The notes beneath the pieces were generated by a model. It searched no databases. It was given only the letters and a program-made list of their open reading frames with translations, and was not told the origin of the DNA. Below are positions 15,276 to 23,077 of a DNA stretch of 64,000 nt, piece after piece. The position numbers and the translations under genes are program-made. The stretch is from Thermomicrobiales bacterium (lineage in GTDB: Bacteria > Chloroflexota > Chloroflexia > Thermomicrobiales > CADCWN01): NCBI GenBank assembly GCA_030446685.1, contig JAUJMV010000012.1, positions 86,631 to 150,630 on the forward strand, in the 5' to 3' direction. Position 1 is the stretch's first letter; each line of letters opens with the position of its first letter.

Positions 15276-16379
15276 ATGACCACGATCCTGGCGCTCGAGA
15301 CGTCCTGCGACGAGACGGCCGCGGCGGTGATCCGCGGCGGGCGGCGGATCCTCTCCAATGTCGTCGCCTCGCAGATCGACCTGCACCGCGAGTACGGCGG
15401 TGTCGTGCCGGAGCTGGCCTCGCGCCGGCACATCACCGCCCTCTGGCCGACCGTGCAGGCCGCGCTGGAGCGGGCGGGCGCGACGCTCGACGACCTCGAC
15501 GCGCTGGCGGTGACGGAGGGGCCGGGCCTCGCCGGGGCGCTGCTGGTGGGGGTCAACTGGGCCAAGGCGGTCGCCTACGCGCGCGGGCTGCCGCTGGTCG
15601 CGGTCAACCACCTGGAGGCGCACATTTACGCGAATTGGCTCTTGCAGCCGGGGGAGGACGAGGCGACGCCGCCCCCCTCCTTCCCACTCGTCTGCCTGAT
15701 CGTCTCCGGCGGGCACACCGAGCTGGTCCTGATGACCGGCCACGGCCACTACCGCCTGCTGGGGCAGACGACCGACGACGCGGCCGGCGAGGCGTTCGAC
15801 AAGGGCGCGCGCATCCTCGGCCTCGGCTATCCGGGCGGCCCCGCCATCCAGCGCGCGTCGGAGGGCGGGCGCGCGGATCGCTACCGGCTGCCGCGCGCCT
15901 GGCTGGGCGATTCGTCCGATTTCAGCTTCAGCGGGCTCAAGACCGCGCTGCTGCGGGCGACCGAGAAATACCGCCTGCCCGATCCGCCGGCCGACGCGCC
16001 GCGCGTGCCGGCTCCCGGCAGCCCCTTCCCGCCGCATCGCCCCGCGCGCCTCCATCCCTCGATGCCGGTCGCCGACCTCGCGGCGTCCTACCAGGAGGCG
16101 ATCGTCGACGTGCTGGTGGAGAAGACGATCCGCGCCGCCCACGCGGCCGGGGCGACGATGGTGCTGCTGGCCGGCGGGGTGGCCGCGAACGGCGCCCTGC
16201 GCGAGCGCCTGGGGCGCCGGCTCGACCTGCCGGTGCGCTACCCGCCCCCGAGCCTCTGCACCGACAACGCGGCGATGGTCGGCGCCGCGGCGCACCACCG
16301 CTTGCGGGCCGGCGTCCAGGCCGGCTGGTCGCTCGACGCGCGCCCGAACCTGCCGCTTGTTTCGGGGCCGCGCGTCTGA
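15276..16379 (+). CDS. tsaD: tRNA N6-adenosine threonylcarbamoyltransferase
   Basis: Transfers the threonylcarbamoyl group to A37 of tRNA; 367 residues. Starts MTTILALETSCDETAAAVI. Metal ligands are in NHLEAHIYANW (HxxxH), with SGGHTELVLM, DDAAGEAFDKGARILGLGYP, FSFSGLKTALLR and LLAGGVAANGALRERL, plus a C-terminal TDNAAMVGAAA containing the third metal ligand. A Pro-rich insertion (about residues 230-255) is longer than usual. ATG 15276 follows GGGGGA at good spacing; an open frame reaches further upstream but only through repeat sequence. Confidence 0.95.
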   Translation: MTTILALETSCDETAAAVIRGGRRILSNVVASQIDLHREYGGVVPELASRRHITALWPTVQAALERAGATLDDLDALAVTEGPGLAGALLVGVNWAKAVAYARGLPLVAVNHLEAHIYANWLLQPGEDEATPPPSFPLVCLIVSGGHTELVLMTGHGHYRLLGQTTDDAAGEAFDKGARILGLGYPGGPAIQRASEGGRADRYRLPRAWLGDSSDFSFSGLKTALLRATEKYRLPDPPADAPRVPAPGSPFPPHRPARLHPSMPVADLAASYQEAIVDVLVEKTIRAAHAAGATMVLLAGGVAANGALRERLGRRLDLPVRYPPPSLCTDNAAMVGAAAHHRLRAGVQAGWSLDARPNLPLVSGPRV

Positions 16380-16419
16380 ACACGCCGGATGGCGCATCTG
16401 TTAGGCGATTGAACACAAA

Positions 16420-16458
16420 GCGCGGGGCCGAATGCCGGCCCCGCGCGATAATGTTTTT
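16420..16458 (+). terminator. Rho-independent terminator after tsaD
   Basis: An 11-base perfect stem (GCGCGGGGCCG / CGGCCCCGCGC, loop AATGC, 16420-16446) followed seven bases later by five T. It lies between tsaD and the oppositely oriented response-regulator gene and may serve both. Confidence 0.8.
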
Positions 16459-16478
16459 GACGTGCGACGTCCGGACCT

Positions 16479-16901
16479 TCAGAGGCGCGATTCCGCCGCC
16501 GCACCGGCGTACGCGGCCACCTGGTCGATCAGGCGGTCAAGGTCGAACGGCTTGGGGAGGAACGCGTCGGCGCGGCAGTCGCGCCACTGCGCGCGTTCGA
16601 GGGGGCGCGCCGACATAATCAGCACCGGGAGGTCCGCCGTGCGCGCGTCGCCGCGGATGATCTGGCAGGCGCTGAGCCCGTCCAGGCGCGGCATATTGAC
16701 ATCCATCAGGACCAGCGCGGGCCGGATGGCGTCGAGCAGCGACAGCGCCGCGCGCCCGTTCTCGGCCGTCCAGACGCGGTAGCCTTCGTCGTTGAGGACC
16801 GTTTCGACCAGGTCGCGCACCGCATCGTCGTCATCAACAACCAGGATGGCCGGGGCCAAGCCAGGCGCGGGCGTGCGAATGGGGGTGAGCACACTTGTCA
16901 T
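16479..16901 (-). CDS. Stand-alone response regulator receiver protein
   Basis: A single CheY-type receiver domain of 140 residues without an output domain. Visible: acidic pocket AILVVDDDDAVRDLVETVL, phosphoacceptor Asp in ALVLMDVNMPRLDG, Ser/Thr site VLIMSARP and the conserved Lys of AFLPKPFDLDRLI. ATG 16901 starts the first receiver strand after a short Pro-rich leader (TPIRTPAPGLAPA); the open frame to 17042 has no family similarity before it. No histidine kinase is adjacent, so partners are unknown. Confidence 0.9.
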   Translation of the reverse strand: MTSVLTPIRTPAPGLAPAILVVDDDDAVRDLVETVLNDEGYRVWTAENGRAALSLLDAIRPALVLMDVNMPRLDGLSACQIIRGDARTADLPVLIMSARPLERAQWRDCRADAFLPKPFDLDRLIDQVAAYAGAAAESRL

Positions 16902-17218
16902 AATCTGGCACTCGCGTTCCTTCCGGACGGGCCGAATCATGCGCACATACCGTACAGTAATCGGATGATGGGCGGCTGTTGTTTCGCTGGAGCCTTCGCC
17001 TGCGCCCCGCTCGGCGCCGTTCACGACGGTTCGCCGCCTCACCCCTCGCCTATCGCACGATGTGTGCCAGTTTCGATTTCCGCGTCAGGGGTGGAAAACC
17101 GCGCTGTACGTGCAATCGCCGGCCGGGTGACGAGTCCGGGGAGCGGGACCGTCGGGGTGCGCGGCCGGATGGCCGCGCCGAACGATCGTCGCGCGGCTTG
17201 GCGCGGGCGGGGCGGCGG
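16902..17218. other. Upstream region of the response-regulator gene
   Basis: About 317 bases between the M23 peptidase stop and the response-regulator start, both on the minus strand. I found no convincing promoter hexamer pair. A TGGCAC followed five bases later by GTGC on the minus strand only partly resembles a sigma-54 site. Confidence 0.3.
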
Positions 17219-18784
17219 TCAGCGCGGCAGGTAGCGCAGCGGGTCGACGTAGTCGCCGTCGCGCACGATGACGAAGTGGAGGTGCGGGCCGGTGGAGAAG
17301 CCGGTCGTCCCCATGTAGGCGATCGTCTGGCCGCGCGCCACCCGCTGGCCCGGCTCCGCGACCAGCCGGACCGCGTGGCCGTACCAGGTGACGAAGCCGT
17401 TGCCGTGGTCGATGCCGACGGCGTTGCCCAGGCCGCCGCGCCAGCCGGCGAAGATCACCGTCCCGGCGTCGGCGGCGACGAGCGGCGTCCCTTGCACGTT
17501 GGCGATGTCGATGCCGTTGTGCCCGCCTGAGCCGTAGATCTGCGGGTTCTCGCCGAAGTACTGCGTCAGCGTGCCGACCGTCGGCCAGATGAAACCGCCG
17601 GTCGCGCGGGCCGGCGGGGCGGCCGGCGCGGGGGCGGGGGCGGGTGTGGGCTCTGGTGCGGGTTCGGGCGCCGCGGCGGGCGCGGGGGCCGGCGCGGGCG
17701 CTGGCGGCGGCGGGGGCGGCGGGGCGGCGGCGACCGGCGGCGGGGGCGCGGGCAACCTGCCGCCGGGGATCATCAGCTCCTGGCCCGGCAGCGGCGGGGT
17801 GCCGCCGAGGCCGTTCGGCGCGAAGGCCCGGATGTCGCCCGGCTCGACGCCGTACTTCCCCGCGATCCCTTCCAGCGTCTCACCGGGGCCGACCCGGTGG
17901 AGGATGCCGTTCACGGGGGGGATGATCAGCCGCTGCCCGACGCCGAGGACCTCCGCATTGCCAAGGTTGTTGGCCCAGACAATCGTCCGCGGCTCCAGAC
18001 CGAAGCGGTCGGCGATCGTCCAGAGGGTGTCGCCGCCGCGCACGATGTACGTCTCGACGCGCTCGCGGGTCGGCATCCGCCCGCCCGGCACCAGCAGCAG
18101 TTGGTTGGGGATCAGATCGTCCGGCCCCGCGACGTCGTTCGGCGCGTAGCCGGTGATCGCCGCGACGCCGACCTTGTACTTGGCGGCGATCGCGTCGAGC
18201 GTGTCGTTGCCCTGCACCTGGTGGAGCATGCCGTCGGTCGGGGGGATGCGCAGCCTGGTCCCGGCGGGCAGCGGCTTCGCGGGATCCTGCTGGTTGTTGG
18301 CCCAGAGGAGCGTCTCCGGCGCGAGCTTGTGCCGCTGCGCCACTTGCGCGATCGTCTCGCCCGGCCGGGTCTCGTAGAGGGTGATCCGCAGGCGGAAGGC
18401 GGTCGCCGGGAGGGCGGGCCGGGTGAAGTAGCCGGCGCCGGGGCGGTTCTCCGCGGGGGGCGGGGCGAGCTGGGCGTTGAGCGGCACGCTGATGTCGTGG
18501 CTGACGCCGGGCTCCAGCGCGACCGGCATCGCGCGCAAGGTGGGATCCCAGAAGCCTTTGCCCGCCACGACGACCGCGACGACCAGCGCGACCAGCAGGT
18601 GCGGCAGGAGCCGGCCAAGCAGGAGCGGCCCGCGCGGCGCGGTCGCCCCCCCGCGCCCGTGTCGCGGGGAACCGGGCCGGACAGCGCCGCGCCCGCCGCG
18701 CGGCGGGCCGCCCACGGACTCCGTCGCCGCGCCCGACGGCGGCGCGAACGGCATCGCTTCCGCGACCGGGATCGCGCCGCGCAT
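17219..18784 (-). CDS. Membrane-anchored LysM / M23 zinc metallopeptidase
   Basis: Cell-wall hydrolase of about 521 residues. Order: Pro/Gly-rich cytoplasmic N-terminus, one membrane segment (LLPHLLVALVVAVVVAGKGF, about 62-81), four LysM-type repeats (ETRPGETIAQVAQRHKLAP, VQGNDTLDAIAAKYKVG, VRGGDTLWTIADRFGLEP and VGPGETLEGIAGKYGVEP), a Pro/Ala linker, then the M23 domain. The metal ligands are visible in GGHNGIDIANVQGTPL (HxxxD) and TGPHLHFVIVRDGDYVDPL (HxH). ATG 18784 is chosen; upstream in-frame sequence overlaps the promoter at 18925-18954 and cannot be coding. Expected role: peptidoglycan cross-link cleavage. Confidence 0.92.
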   Translation of the reverse strand: MRGAIPVAEAMPFAPPSGAATESVGGPPRGGRGAVRPGSPRHGRGGATAPRGPLLLGRLLPHLLVALVVAVVVAGKGFWDPTLRAMPVALEPGVSHDISVPLNAQLAPPPAENRPGAGYFTRPALPATAFRLRITLYETRPGETIAQVAQRHKLAPETLLWANNQQDPAKPLPAGTRLRIPPTDGMLHQVQGNDTLDAIAAKYKVGVAAITGYAPNDVAGPDDLIPNQLLLVPGGRMPTRERVETYIVRGGDTLWTIADRFGLEPRTIVWANNLGNAEVLGVGQRLIIPPVNGILHRVGPGETLEGIAGKYGVEPGDIRAFAPNGLGGTPPLPGQELMIPGGRLPAPPPPVAAAPPPPPPPAPAPAPAPAAAPEPAPEPTPAPAPAPAAPPARATGGFIWPTVGTLTQYFGENPQIYGSGGHNGIDIANVQGTPLVAADAGTVIFAGWRGGLGNAVGIDHGNGFVTWYGHAVRLVAEPGQRVARGQTIAYMGTTGFSTGPHLHFVIVRDGDYVDPLRYLPR

Positions 18785-18924
18785 TGCCAGGCCATCCCGT
18801 TGTCCGTCGCTGGCGACACGCCCCACGCGCGGCTCCCTCACCCCCCGCCGCCCGGCCACCCGCGCGCCGGGGTGTTGCTCGAGCGCACGAACGTACGCAA
18901 GGAAACGCCCTTCTCGTGCCGGGC

Positions 18925-18954
18925 AGCATACCACCGAGGTGTACGTACTGTCAA
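18925..18954 (-). promoter_or_regulatory. Sigma-70-type promoter of the LysM-M23 gene
   Basis: On the minus strand, TTGACA (18954-18949), 18-base spacer, TATGCT (18930-18925). The perfect -35 and near-perfect -10 stand about 140 bases before the chosen start codon. The spacer begins with GTACGTACAC, also found in the thyX promoter. Confidence 0.8.
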
Positions 18955-19060
18955 GCGCCGCGCTCCAATCGCGACCCTGTCGCCCGGCGTCAGACCACGG
19001 TCCGGCGAGGGAAGGTCCGGGGGGGCGGAGCGAGGGGGGGCGCCGGGGGCCGCCCCCCGA

Positions 19061-21400
19061 TCAGCCGTCGCGCGCCACCGTGCCGGCCGCGCCGTTGGCG
19101 GGCGTGGGGGGCGAACCGGCGCCCGCCTCTGGCTCGGCTAGCCCGAACTTGCGGGCGAACTCCGCGCGCTCGCGCTTGCCGAGGCGTCGCCACTCGTCGG
19201 GCGTCGGGGGGGCGCCGCGCAGGGCGCGCGCGACGATCGCGCGCTCGACGCCGGAGAGGCGGGTCGCGTCGCGGATGTAGTCCTCGAAGGCGCCGTAGGC
19301 GGTCGGGGCGAGGCGCCGCGCGATCAGGCAGATCGCCTCGGCGTAGACGCGGATCTCGTGCTGGGCGTGGGCGTCGAGGCGCAATTCGAGGAAGTGGAAG
19401 AGGTTGTGCAGGTTGATCTTCCAGTACCACTCGGTATAGACCGCGACCGGCAGGGCAATCCGCGCCAGCTCGCGCGCGATCCCGGCGTCGATCAGCTCCT
19501 GGTAGCCGGCGTAGGTCTCCCGCTGCCCGGCCAGCAGCAGCTCGCGCACCCGCGCCCGCAGCGCCGGATCGACCGCCGCCGCGCTGCGCCCCTGCTTGTT
19601 GTCGGTGCTCTGGAAGCTGATCTGCGTGTCGTCCGGCAGGTACATCTCCTCCGGCAGGACCGAGTAGCGGGCTGACAATTCGTTGACGCTGTTGTGGACG
19701 ACGAAGCCGTTGGCGACGAAGTTGTGGAAGGGGCCGGCGACTGCCAGGTCATAGGTCATCTCCTCGCCGGCGTACTCGATGCGGACGACCCTGGACCACT
19801 GGCGGAAGAGCCGGGTCGCGCGTAGCCGCCGCTTCCCTTCCGGCCGCTCCCGGCCCGTTTGGTGATCGGTCCAGAACCGGCCGAGGTCCGCGCCGGACGC
19901 GATCGCGTCGCGCAAGGCGAGTTCGAGGTTGAGCCGATGCAGATCGGCGTGACAACGCCGGCACAAGCTGGTCAGGTTCGCCTCGTCGCGCGCCCGCGCC
20001 GGGTTGTGCCAGACGGGATCGACGTGGTGCGCGTGCAGATCGTCATTCCCCCGGCAGATGACGCACTTGTAGCCGTTGCGCTCGTGCGCCCGCCGGGCGT
20101 GTTCGACCGTCCAGCGGCCGATATGCGCCCGTTCCGGCGTGACGCCGCCCTTCCAGAAATTGGAGCGCGGCCCGCCGCGAGCCTCCCTGATCGCCGCTAA
20201 CTCCCGCTCACTGAAGACCCGTTGCTTGGCGAAAGTTCGCCGCTGCCCGCGCTGCGCGCGCGATGACAGGCGCACCGTTTCAGCCGGCGTAAATTGCACG
20301 TTGTTCTTGCGTAGCCACTTGCGGATCGTGTGATACGACACCCCGCTTTCCTCGGCCATCTGCGTGACGCCGCAGCCGGCAGCCTTGCGCGCCATCAACC
20401 ACTCGGCGCTCTGATGGAGAGGCACGCCATTGGTGGCGAACGCCGGCCCATTGCCGTCCCAGGTCACGCCGCCGCGATCGTTCAGCCGTAGCCCTGTTGC
20501 CTGCTCAAGGGTTAGCCAGCCCCGGTCGGTCAGGCAGCGATGATCCTTGGTCATCTTCAGGCTCTTGCCGTTGTCCAGCGTGACCTTGAAGACGGACTTC
20601 ACCCCGGTCTGCCAGACGTCGGTCACATGCGTATAGCGAATCTCGCCGGTTTCTTCATCACACATCCGCAGACGCATCTTGCGCAGGCGGTCGCGCATCG
20701 GCGCGCGCACCTCGAATTTGCCGTTCGCGTAGTCGCGCCAGTCGCGGCCCCAGACGAAGATGGCCGGGTCCCGCGGGCTGTTCGGAACCGCGCGTTCCGC
20801 CTTGAGCACATCGGCCCGCACGAGATTCCGCAACGACTCCTCGCGCCGCTCGACCAAGCGGGCGAGTTCGGGGATGGTATAGCGACGGCCCGGCTCGATT
20901 CGCTCGAGGAACAGCGGTTTCCTCTTCGGGACGGCGTGTGTCGTCCCTTCGTGCCAGAGGCGGTGGAACTTCTCGACGGTCATCCCGTGGTGCTGCCGCT
21001 CCCCGCGCTTCTCCGCCCCCGGCAAGTCGAAGCTCAGGACCGAATCGCCGGCGAGGCAGGATGTCCGGTGCCGCAGCCACTGGCGCGCCACGAAGAGCGG
21101 CGCCTTGACGTGCAGCTTGACTTCGACCATCTCGAACGGCGAGGTGTGCCGATTGCGCAGGAGGTAGCGGATCAGCGCTCGGTCCTCGCTGAGCTTGCGG
21201 GTGCCGGGGCCGTAGGAGACGCGCGCTGCCTGGACGATCGCGGCGTCGTCGCCCATGTAGTCGACCAGGCGCACGAAGCCGTGGTCCAGCACCCGGATCG
21301 GGACGCCGAGGATCGCGTCGACCGCCGGGGTCGCGGGCCGCGGGAGGGGCGCGACCGACTCGTCGAACCGTAGACCGTCGTTCGCCATGCCGTCGTCCAT
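19061..21400 (-). CDS. thyX: Flavin-dependent thymidylate synthase interrupted by an intein
   Basis: Makes dTMP from dUMP with FAD, NADPH and methylenetetrahydrofolate. The host protein has RVLDHGFVRLVDYMGDDAAI, NRHTSPFEMVEVKLHVKAPL and the ThyX signature RHRxxSxNExSxRY, formed only after splicing: WLRHRTS from the N-extein joins SVNELSARYSVLPEEMYLPD. The C-terminal part includes YAGYQELIDAGIARELARI. The mature length of about 323 residues is close to known ThyX with a short extension at each end. ATG 21400 follows a G-rich ribosome-binding stretch; GTG 21436 is also in frame. No thyA is present in the window. Confidence 0.95.
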   Translation of the reverse strand: MDDGMANDGLRFDESVAPLPRPATPAVDAILGVPIRVLDHGFVRLVDYMGDDAAIVQAARVSYGPGTRKLSEDRALIRYLLRNRHTSPFEMVEVKLHVKAPLFVARQWLRHRTSCLAGDSVLSFDLPGAEKRGERQHHGMTVEKFHRLWHEGTTHAVPKRKPLFLERIEPGRRYTIPELARLVERREESLRNLVRADVLKAERAVPNSPRDPAIFVWGRDWRDYANGKFEVRAPMRDRLRKMRLRMCDEETGEIRYTHVTDVWQTGVKSVFKVTLDNGKSLKMTKDHRCLTDRGWLTLEQATGLRLNDRGGVTWDGNGPAFATNGVPLHQSAEWLMARKAAGCGVTQMAEESGVSYHTIRKWLRKNNVQFTPAETVRLSSRAQRGQRRTFAKQRVFSERELAAIREARGGPRSNFWKGGVTPERAHIGRWTVEHARRAHERNGYKCVICRGNDDLHAHHVDPVWHNPARARDEANLTSLCRRCHADLHRLNLELALRDAIASGADLGRFWTDHQTGRERPEGKRRLRATRLFRQWSRVVRIEYAGEEMTYDLAVAGPFHNFVANGFVVHNSVNELSARYSVLPEEMYLPDDTQISFQSTDNKQGRSAAAVDPALRARVRELLLAGQRETYAGYQELIDAGIARELARIALPVAVYTEWYWKINLHNLFHFLELRLDAHAQHEIRVYAEAICLIARRLAPTAYGAFEDYIRDATRLSGVERAIVARALRGAPPTPDEWRRLGKRERAEFARKFGLAEPEAGAGSPPTPANGAAGTVARDG
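19691..21058 (-). other. Intein (456 residues) with HNH endonuclease, inserted in the ThyX active-site motif
   Basis: Starts with Cys (CLAGDSVLSFD), ends FVANGFVVHN, and is followed by Ser (+1 nucleophile). The N-terminal splicing block B is represented by SLKMTKDHRCLT. The C-terminal block F is EEMTYDLAVAGPFHNFVAN. Between them lie a helix-turn-helix (VTQMAEESGVSYHTIRKWL) and an HNH nuclease with zinc ligands and catalytic His: CVICRGNDDLHAHHVDP and LTSLCRRCHADLHRL. All expected splicing residues are present, so both splicing and homing look functional. Many ThyX inteins use this same site. Confidence 0.95.
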
Positions 21401-21504
21401 CGTCGCCCCCCCATGCCCCTGTCCGGTCGCCGCCACCTATTGTCGGCAGCCCGGCGGCCCGCCGGGCCATTGACAGGGCCGCGCCGCATGCTACCATTAC
21501 CGGC

Positions 21505-21533
21505 AGTGTACGTACGCGCCGCCGGGCTGTCAA
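21505..21533 (-). promoter_or_regulatory. Sigma-70-type promoter of thyX
   Basis: On the minus strand, TTGACA (21533-21528), a 17-base spacer, TACACT (21510-21505), about 100 bases before the thyX start. The spacer end and -10 together contain GTACGTACAC, shared with the M23 peptidase promoter. Confidence 0.8.
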
Positions 21534-21572
21534 GGTGCGGCATCGCCGGGCGGGCCGGCGGGGGACGGACGA

Positions 21573-21602
21573 TTGTTCGCCGAGGGGGCGACGTAGTATA
21601 CT
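21573..21602 (+). promoter_or_regulatory. Candidate rightward promoter
   Basis: TTGTTC (21573-21578), an 18-base spacer and TATACT (21597-21602). It would drive the GNAT-like gene 300 bases downstream with a long leader. The -10 is good, the -35 only fair. Confidence 0.5.
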
Positions 21603-21909
21603 TAGACGCGACGGAAGATGACGGAGGCCGGCATGCGCCGCTTCGTTTTCCCGCCAGCCAGGCCGGCGAGACTGCCGGATGCGGCCCCGCCGCGACCGAC
21701 CTGGCGCACGACCGTGACTGGGATGGTGCGCGGCCCCGCTCACGATCGCGGTCAGGCTGGGGCCATGAGACGTTACAAGTTGACGGGCGGCTGGCGCGCG
21801 CACGGCGGGAGCGGAGGGCTTCGGTTCGCGCGCTTTTTGCGTTCCGTTGGGAGGAGACGGGACCGCGCGCGGCGCGGGGGCGCGGCGCGCGATCTGCCGG
21901 CAGTGCGGC

Positions 21910-23034
21910 ATGCCTGACGCGGGGGAGCGGCTGCCGGTGGTGATCCGGGCGCTCGGGGTGCGCGATCTACCGGGGCTGCTGCGGATGCGCCACGGCGGCG
22001 TCCGCCTCGATCTGCCGGAAACGCTGCTCGGGGCCTACACCCCGCTGAAGGGCGTGGCCCAGAGCCGCTGGCTGCCCCCGCGCCGCGGGCGCGTCCGCAC
22101 CTACGTCGCCCTCGCCGGCGGCGCCCCGGCGGCGTTCGTGCAGACGCGCGACCGGTCGGGCGGTTACAAGTGGGACCTCCTCCACCTCGGCGCGGCCACC
22201 GGATCGCCGGGCGCCGCCGACCGCCGCGTCGATCTGTGGACGGCGCTGCTCGACTACACGACCGCCGCCGCCGGGCGGCGCGGCATCCAGCGGCTCTACG
22301 CGAAGCTGCCGGGCGGGGGCGACGCGGGCGCGGCGTTCCGGGCGGCCGGCTACACCCGCTACGGCGAGCAAGCGATCTACCTGCTGCACGGACGGCCCGG
22401 TGACGGCGCGCCCGGGGCCGTCCCGGCGGATGACGGCGGGCTCGCGCTGCGCCCGCAGGCTCCGGGCGACGCCTGGGCGCTCCACCAGCTCTACACCTGG
22501 ACGACGCCCAAGCCGGTGCAGTACGCCGAGGCCCACACCAGCAACCGCTGGGACCTGGCCGCGCCCGCCCCGTTCGGGACACGGGGGCGCGGCGCGGGCG
22601 AGTGGGGCTTCATCGCCGAGCGGGGCCACGAGATCGTCCTCTACTGCCGCGTCGGGCGGCAGGGGCGTCGGTCGCGCCTCGAATTCGTCTTCGACCCGCA
22701 GCGCGGGGAGCTGCTCGGCCCGACCATCGGCGCGGTGCTGCGCTGGCTGGCGCCAGGGCCGGGCGAGCGGGTCTACTGCGCGGTTCGCGAATTCCAGGCG
22801 GAGCTGGCCGGCGTGCTGGAGACCCGGGGGTTCGAGCCGCTGGGGGGGCAGGAGCTCCTCGTGCGCTACACCACCGTGTCGCTCCGCGCCCGCGGGCGGC
22901 AGGGCTGGCCGGTGCTGGAGAAGGTGCGCGTCGGCGTGCCGGCCCCCCTCGCGGGGGTGTCGGGCGTGGAGCGCGGAGTGGGGGGAGGGCTCGTGGGCGA
23001 CAGCACGCTGGCCGGCGATCGCGCGCCGCACTGA
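21910..23034 (+). CDS. GNAT-like protein with two acetyltransferase-type halves
   Basis: A 374-residue soluble protein. The N-terminal half reads as a GNAT fold: RALGVRDLPGLLRMRHGGV, a strand AYVALAGGAPAAFVQTRDRS-like region, and RGIQRLYAKLPGGGDAGAAF followed by RAAGYTRYGEQAIYLL. The second half repeats the pattern with LALRPQAPGDAWALHQLYTW and ETRGFEPLGGQELLVRYT. No canonical acetyl-CoA loop (Q/RxxGxG/A) is obvious, so catalytic activity is uncertain. ATG 21910 is the last start before the conserved region. It precedes the R3H ATPase gene in the same direction. Confidence 0.65.
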   Translation: MPDAGERLPVVIRALGVRDLPGLLRMRHGGVRLDLPETLLGAYTPLKGVAQSRWLPPRRGRVRTYVALAGGAPAAFVQTRDRSGGYKWDLLHLGAATGSPGAADRRVDLWTALLDYTTAAAGRRGIQRLYAKLPGGGDAGAAFRAAGYTRYGEQAIYLLHGRPGDGAPGAVPADDGGLALRPQAPGDAWALHQLYTWTTPKPVQYAEAHTSNRWDLAAPAPFGTRGRGAGEWGFIAERGHEIVLYCRVGRQGRRSRLEFVFDPQRGELLGPTIGAVLRWLAPGPGERVYCAVREFQAELAGVLETRGFEPLGGQELLVRYTTVSLRARGRQGWPVLEKVRVGVPAPLAGVSGVERGVGGGLVGDSTLAGDRAPH

Positions 23035-23077
23035 CCGCATGTCCCGTTGAACCTAGGCCAATCAGAGGTGATGCAAC

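Larger units (their letters stand above)
21401..21909. other. Divergent intergenic region between thyX and the GNAT-like gene
   Basis: About 510 bases holding the thyX promoter and a rightward promoter candidate. Open frames across it are Arg/Pro-rich and look accidental. A TTGACA at 21470-21475 with TACCAT 16 bases on is a further weak rightward candidate. Confidence 0.5.

Noticed and set aside
17040-17110. Sigma-54-like site upstream of the response regulator
   Set aside because: TGGCAC is present, but the -12 element is GTGC rather than TTGC and no activator gene is near.
21618-21917. A possible 99-codon leader gene before the GNAT-like protein
   Set aside because: Arg/Pro-rich composition, no good ribosome-binding site, and it overlaps the next gene's start.
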